Shown here: piece by piece, positions 48,601 to 55,059 of the stretch
How positions within the stretch are numbered: the first letter of the stretch is position 1
How the letters are laid out: every line of letters begins with the position of its first letter
Source of the DNA: Dipetalonema caudispina
Taxonomy: Eukaryota; Nematoda; Chromadorea; Rhabditida; Onchocercidae
Length of the DNA stretch: 55,059 nt
Assembly: GCA_013365325.1 (NCBI GenBank)
Contig: JABVXV010000382.1
Location: forward strand, 1 to 55,059
Reading direction: 5' to 3'
Position numbers and translations under genes: made by a program
Notes under the pieces: generated by a model
What the model saw: the letters and a program-made list of their open reading frames with translations, nothing else
Databases searched by the model: none
Told to the model about the DNA's origin: nothing

Positions 48601-49517
48601 AAGGAATATTAAAGAAAATTGAATTATCGAGCAAATTTTATGCTGATAGCGAAAAATGTTTTAGACTGTTAATAAATTGCTGAAATGAGAAGATTAATTT
48701 TTAATATTTTCAGAACAACTTTTACAGCGCTTGAATAATATTCTTAAGTATACGTAAAGTTATTTTAGGAACAGTTTCAACTTTCTTTTTAACCTAAGCT
48801 ATATACATATATATTCATATGTGTTCAATATTTCTTCTACGGAAAATGCTGCAAATGATGCAGTGAAAATGTGTCATTATTATAATTATTGTTACTGGGA
48901 TGAAGCGATAACGAGCATACATACATGGAGTTCGCTATTTAATGCGCCTAAGTAACACTCTACTGGAATACGCATTGCTAGTAATCAGCTCAAATTTACA
49001 AATGAGAATTGATAGGTCATTTTACCGATAAGTAAAGACTCAGAATTATTATGAAAAATTTTCCGTTATTTCCTTACTTGTTCGGATTTTCTTTCTCTAA
49101 CCTTTGGGATATGCTTGTCGAATTAAGAATATCAATTTTGATATGATAGCAAATTAAGAATTAAAAAAATTTTATAAATCAGCAATCAAATAAATTTTCA
49201 AACGAAAATATTGATTGATGAAATGGAATATCTTTTGTTTTTTACATGTTTGCACATTCTTGCATATAGATAAATACTTCATTTACGTGTTGGCACGGCT
49301 TGTCGAATGCTTGTCGCTCAATATATCCGAGATGGAAAACCGGCATCGATTCCTTTTCGCTCCTTCCAATGAATTATTCCTTCTCTCCTGATGTTCACCT
49401 AAAATTATGCAATTACTCGCTAATGAATAAAGATGTGTTTATGTAGCTTGAAACTTCATCGAATACTAAGAATTCCAATCCAAGCTGAAATCAAAGTAAT
49501 TTCACAACATATCATAC

Positions 49518-49635
49518 TTGAGGTTAATTTAACAGTTTCTTCAACTGCATTATAAATTTTGCTTTGGTCGTTGCGTATCCAATGCTGAACTTTAAGCCCT
49601 TCTTCATCGCATTTGCCACTCTCACTGTCCGCCAT
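49518..49635 (-). CDS. Possible alternative first coding exon of mls-2
   Basis: The minus-strand open frame starts at ATG 49635 and reads MADSESGKCDEEGLKVQHW and on for 39 codons. It reaches a GTATGA donor in phase 1. This is the same phase as the 48388 donor of the assigned first exon, so it would splice in frame to the second mls-2 exon at 45041. Composition (charged, balanced) looks more coding than the surrounding sequence. No acceptor near its 5' end is convincing, and I recognise no domain. It could instead start a separate gene. Confidence 0.35.
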
Positions 49636-52600
49636 CACTTCCAGTTACGTACCAAATTCTGCGTGATCAAAATTCAAAAAATACAATTTTGGACGATAAT
49701 TTCATAAAACGACGATATTTTTGTTTTCTGAATTTTTCTCAAATTAAAAAACTTGTGGAATCAGAACGACTAACACAAAAAAATATATGAAATCTGTGTT
49801 TTTTAATTCCTTTTTCATCTTAAGTGCTTGTTTTCATGGTTCTTTCTGTTCTTTAACTAACAGATTAATTTATTCAAGTTTTCTGGCAATCATTGATAGT
49901 AGTATATAAAAGAGAATCTTAATTTGTGCCTTATTAGTTCAGTAAAGTGAAATCAAAATGAGGTTTTTAATGGGCCAAAAAATAGAGAAATGATGAGATT
50001 GGTTGAACATAGCAACTACAGAAATTGTGAGATTAGTTAAAACCAAAAAAAGTAGATAACCAAAATATTTTGAAGTGCAACCAATCAGAATTCAAAAGAT
50101 GGGATATTAAAAGTTTGTGATTTAGAAAGGGAAAAATTGAGTCTATGAGCTGACGAGAAGTATTGTTATTGTACCTTTGCCATTAACAAAAGGATTGGAT
50201 TTAAATGAATTGGACTGGATCAAGAAGAAAGATGAGAAGTGCGCTTTGCTGTGTCAGCAATAATGATGGGGCAGTAACAGGTAATTAATTGATACCTTAG
50301 TGGTATCGTGAGGATTGGATACATTAGCATAACAGATCACTGGTAAGCAATTAGAATAGGCGATTCAGATTAATCTCCCAATCTATGACTTAATCAGCCC
50401 TTTGCATTTAACTTGTATCCAGGTGTGAAAGGTAATACTAATATTATTCATTTTTGAGATTAATACTATAAGATTCAAAATTAGTGTAATAAGGAATTTA
50501 TAACTCATTGATAATGTCGATCGCAAAGACACTTTTTCCAATGTTTAACAGAATCAGTCTTGCAAGATATTGTAGTCAAAACGGATTCTGACCATTTGAT
50601 TTTCAAATGTTTCTCATTTTTCGTTTAAGAGCTTTTTCCAAAATGCCTTAAAATATCGTTTTTTAACCTTTCCACAACGCGTATTTTTCAAATTTTATTC
50701 AAATTTAGATTTTACCTTAATCTCCTAGTGATTATTTGCAAGAATTACAGAGTTTACAAAATTTAACATTACAGAAAAGCGCTTATTAAACTGCGAAGCT
50801 TTTTTGAGAAACCATTTTTCCAGAATCACAGTAGATGATGAATCATTTCTATAAAAACCATTCAGATGCATGTACATATAGTTTCAAATCAGCTCTTTAT
50901 TTTCTTAATACAAGAAATTTTAAGAAAGAATTAGGCGATTAATTTCAAACGAATAACAAATTTTAATAATCATAAATTTCCAAATTCCATAGAATAATCA
51001 ATCAGTAGCGATTTTGTTTGAATAATTTATTAATTGAAGGAAAATGTTGAGGAAATGATGCTAAAGAATGTTATAAGTGAGAAGAAGCTACAATGAATGA
51101 ATGAATAAAAAGAGGAAGAAAAGGAATTCCTGAAAAAGGAATTCCTGAATTATTGCGAATCATTTTACGCCCGGAAGATTTTAAGTCAAAAATTAATCTC
51201 AATAGGAAATGAAAGAAAATGTCACCACCGATCCTTCCTTCCTTCTTTCTGTTCATATTGTCGTCGAAGGGGTGGATCGACATCAAATTATGGGTGTGGC
51301 ATTCATCATTCATTCGTTGATAGCAATTTCACTCCATCCCATGGATTGGATAATATGAAAAGGTTGTAAAATTTAGCAAAAAATTTCGAAATTAACTTTA
51401 GTTTTTCGATTTCCAAATTCAAATCCACTTCAAATCTATTTGTTCTTTTGTAGTGTCACTTTAAGTTTCATTAATTAAAGCATCAATTTTTGCAAGATGT
51501 AGTCGGAGATAATTTAATTTAACAAGAGTGCCTTTTACGGCATCTTTCTAGAAATAATTCTGAATTTGATCTACTTGTTTGTTGAATATTTTCAACATAT
51601 TATTGTACAAGCTTGATTTGTTCCTTTGATTTGCTGGTGGAATAATCGAGATGAGTTCGACGAAAACTATCCTGTCATTTAAAAGTGTTGATAACAAAGT
51701 TAACCAGATTAAAATTATAGTTTTATGAAATAAATTTGCCCTTGACAAGTGTTTATGATTCTTGAGCAAATAACTACTGACTATTACATGTAAAATTACT
51801 AAAAATAAATAATCATTTTGTCTGCTACATGTAATATTGTAATATGTCCTTTTAGTAGTACGAAGGAAAAAAATATTTTAAAGAAATTTTTTTGCCATAC
51901 AATAAAGAGAAATAATAATAAATGAAAAACTAGGAAATAAAACAAATTAATGGAATATAATTGATCGGTAGTCCTAATTGTTACAGTCTGTTTACATAAT
52001 CATTTCTAAAGCGTCTTAACAAACAAATCATCTTTGAGTACCTGAATAGTAATTAGTATCATTTCACATCTCCTTTATTAATGCAAATGAACTAATGAGA
52101 AAATGCCAGTACGTGTGAGCCCTTTATTAGAAGCATTTTTTTTTGCGGGCATCATAAGCAATTTATGAGTGTAAAGTCTAAAATTTCGACTTAATCTCAG
52201 CAAACTTCCAAAATTTTTGACTTATAAATTATAGCAGCATTAAGATTTTTTGAATTACCGGGAGTCTCATTATTTTTTACTTCAATTTAAAAATTCGTAG
52301 TACATTATCCAAATTTTTTCTCCTCTGTTGATGGTTATAATCCTAATCATAGCTCAGAAAGCTTTTTCTCAGAAAGCTTTCAAATTGAAATAAATTGGCA
52401 CATTGTGTCACTCAATTTGTATCAAAAACATTAAGCTACAAATCACATAACAGATCATCATTAATAGTAGTGACTTTAAGCGATAAGTACTTTGCCTGGC
52501 TTGATAAATACTTGCTTATACTGATGAGATAAGAGATGTAAATATCTGAATCTCATCTCCATGCTTCTAAGGTATTAATAAATGAGAGGAGATGAAAGAT

Positions 52601-55059
52601 GATAACATTAGGAAAAGTGCCGAAATTTAAACTAGTTGCAATTTGCATAACAAATTTTTTTCCCCAAATTTCAGTAGTCATTTTATTTCATAATTTCGAA
52701 ATCAAACGAAACAGAAGTAAAATTTACAATACTGGGTGGATAGAAGCGAATGAGTCGATTTCACATAGCTAAATATTTTGAGAGAGGAATTGTTTTTGGA
52801 CGTGGAAAAAAACGTCAAAATTTTTTCTGAAGTGGTTCATCAACACATCAAGTCATCTCCCTAGAGGGCTAATTTAAAATGGTTTTTAAGTGTTAGTAAT
52901 GGTAAATCTACTACAACTAATGTGTTCATCAATCAAATATGTGGTCGAAAGAATCGTTTTCCTAGAAATTGAATTTAGAATTAAAAATGAATATTTATTT
53001 TGCGTAGAAGTTGAGAAATTTTGAAAAAAGAATAGACAAATAGAAATGGGAGCATAACTAAAAGTTTTCGATTGCAGTTAAATGAACGGAACGTCGAAGC
53101 AATTAGTTACAAATGCCTCAGGCTACCTGCTATATCATCGCTACTTTAACTCAGTTTTGTAACTTCAATTTTCATCTCTTTCTTGCTACTCTACAACTAC
53201 TTATGTCAGCACCTTTTTCGCAATCAATCAAATCTATTTATTTCAAAGTACTTTACCTTTTTCTTAATTTAAGAAACATTTTGGAATTTTTCTTAATTTA
53301 GAAAGAAATTTGAACTCTTCAAAAAACTGAGATAATACCAAGTATTAATTGAAATTTTGGATAAGTTTCTAATTATATTATGATAATTAGAAATTAGCAA
53401 AAAGATATGTTTTATTAATAAATATTCAACTGCAACATACACCGTTGATTTACCGTATGACAGCGACAAACAACGGCAAAGAGTGAAAGGAGCTGAAAAC
53501 TGGAAGAAGAAAGGGATGATCGAAACAGTTCTATCCAGAAAGAAAATGTGTAGGAAAGGGAATTGAAGATTACTACGCAAAAGGGGGACAATTTGGTTGG
53601 TATTGTCGTGTTCACAGCACACTAAAACTAATTATATAATTCGGTCATGTTAATTTAACACATTAAAAGATGATTTAGCTGTTCAGCTCGACTTCTTAAG
53701 CTTCCAATACTTTTTTTTTTTTTTTCTGTCATTTTCTTTCTATCATTCTAGGCTTAGCAATATTATATTTCTGCAAGTAATAATGATGTGATTACAATCA
53801 TGATAATGAAACGGTAAGGATCATTAGTAACGAGTATTTATTATTAATTTTTTTAATGCCATTTATATGATTTCATCTAGTACCAATTTAAAAACATATG
53901 TGCTGAAATCAGTCTTTGAACATATTGGCAGTGTTGATTTCTTCAGATTCCTTTATCTTTTATATGGCTCTGAATAAATCGGACTATTTGTTTCAAAAAA
54001 ATCCAAAAAGTAAACGATGACGAATCTTTCCTTCGCCAGAATTATCTAAGATTTAAATGATCGTTGTGTTTCTGAACAACAAAAAAAGTTGAAAAACGGC
54101 AGAAATTAGTCCGCAAAAGTGAATGCAATCTGGAAAATGTTAATGTTCGTTCATTATTGACGATATTTAAGTGAGACGAAGATATGCTAATTTAGCTGAT
54201 GGGTTCAGCCTCTGAGATGTCATGTCGAATCAAATTCGAGCTGTTTGCCGTGCCTGTATCTGAGTATAGGCTTAATTATTGTCATCAGTGCGTTCCCTTA
54301 CGATGACTTTCTTCTCGAACAAATGGTAATGGGATCCTGAATATCACAAATTATCCAGATGATGGATGCTTTGATGTTCTCATCAGTACTCTGAATCCCA
54401 AAACCTTTCGACTGGAAATTCGTCATTGTCCGTGGAATTTTATTGAAAAAAAAAAAAGTCATTTTTGGAATAATTCTCCAATGTGTTTGAGAGAAAGAGA
54501 CGCTATACGAATTAACTTTGGAAGCTATCTCCAATGTCTAATTAGTCACCAGTAATTTAAGAAAAGCATAATTTAAGAAATTATTAAGTAATTGTGGTCA
54601 TTGTTTGTTACAACAGTGTAAAGATGTACAGTTACTTTATTGAATTCATTACTGTAGTGCTTATTACTGTGTATTATGAAAGTCAGCTAAATAAACAGCA
54701 TTCTATCAACAATGGGATTCAGCCTTTGAGAGCATGATCGATCAAGAGGTAACTTGATTAATCGGCGGAATGGAAATTTTACCAGCTATTCCCCACTGAT
54801 GGCAAGAGCACATATACACACACACACACACACACGCACACACACGCACACACATACATGAACACACACATACATGCATACACATACATACACACATAGA
54901 TAAATATATATACACATACGTATATAATACATTACATGCAATACATTCATGGACACGTGAAAAGAGAAACTGCGAAAAGATGAGATCACTTATGTGCTTT
55001 ATGTTGAAGTGACAATGTTATAGGAATACTTCCAAACTTACAAAAAGTGTCTTGAAATG
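49636..55059. other. Gene-poor region upstream of mls-2
   Basis: No exon chain or domain on either strand. It contains a tandem AGGAATTCCTGAA duplication (about 51122-51149), a small CTCAGAAAGCTTT duplication (52353-52381) and a CA microsatellite (54811-54899). It probably includes the mls-2 promoter and upstream regulatory sequence. Confidence 0.6.
54811..54899. repeat. (CA)n compound microsatellite
   Basis: About 90 nt of CA, CACG and CATA repeat units. Confidence 0.95.

Overview
The window is nuclear DNA from a nematode. It is A+T-rich throughout. Its genes are cut into many small exons (39 to 336 nt) by introns of about 60 nt to 3.3 kb with GT...TTTCAG or TTTTAG borders, and two predicted starts sit 4 to 7 nt behind a pyrimidine-AG acceptor, as expected for spliced-leader trans-splicing. 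The nearest relatives I can recall for two genes are C. elegans apl-1 and mls-2. Intron style and base composition suggest a clade III (spirurid or filarial-type) species, but that is inference. There is no sign of bacterial genes, CRISPR arrays or prokaryotic operons.

Layout: 1-13009 is a long gene-poor stretch with microsatellites, upstream of the first gene. 13010-20621 (+) is a complete 18-exon amyloid-precursor-like gene (apl-1, 716 aa), with signal peptide, E1, acidic linker, E2, transmembrane helix and a cytoplasmic YENPTY tail. 20622-31094 is its 3' flank and a second gene-poor stretch, which holds a striking 24-bp hairpin at 26121-26183 and a weak retroelement-protease-like relic near 29833. 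31095-32454 (-) is a four-exon single-pass membrane protein whose C terminus resembles MXRA7. 33406-41629 (+) is a 22-exon orthologue of IBTK (ankyrin, RCC1-like and BTB regions plus a conserved tail, about 1009 aa); it is divergent from the MXRA7-like gene across a 951-bp gap and carries a partial duplication of one of its own splice acceptors. 42966-48577 (-) is a five-exon HMX-family homeobox gene (mls-2, 352 aa), convergent with IBTK. A possible alternative first exon lies at 49518-49635. 49636-55059 is again gene-poor.

The genes are not an operon or one pathway. They are a membrane adhesion or signalling protein, a small membrane protein, a probable CUL3-type ubiquitin-ligase adaptor and a developmental transcription factor. 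All exon joins were done by eye: every listed junction keeps frame, and the summed exon lengths divide by three for all four genes. I did not find a wholly new system. The items most worth a second look are the 26.1-kb hairpin, the duplicated splice-acceptor cassette in IBTK, the phase-compatible alternative mls-2 first exon and the MXRA7-like gene.
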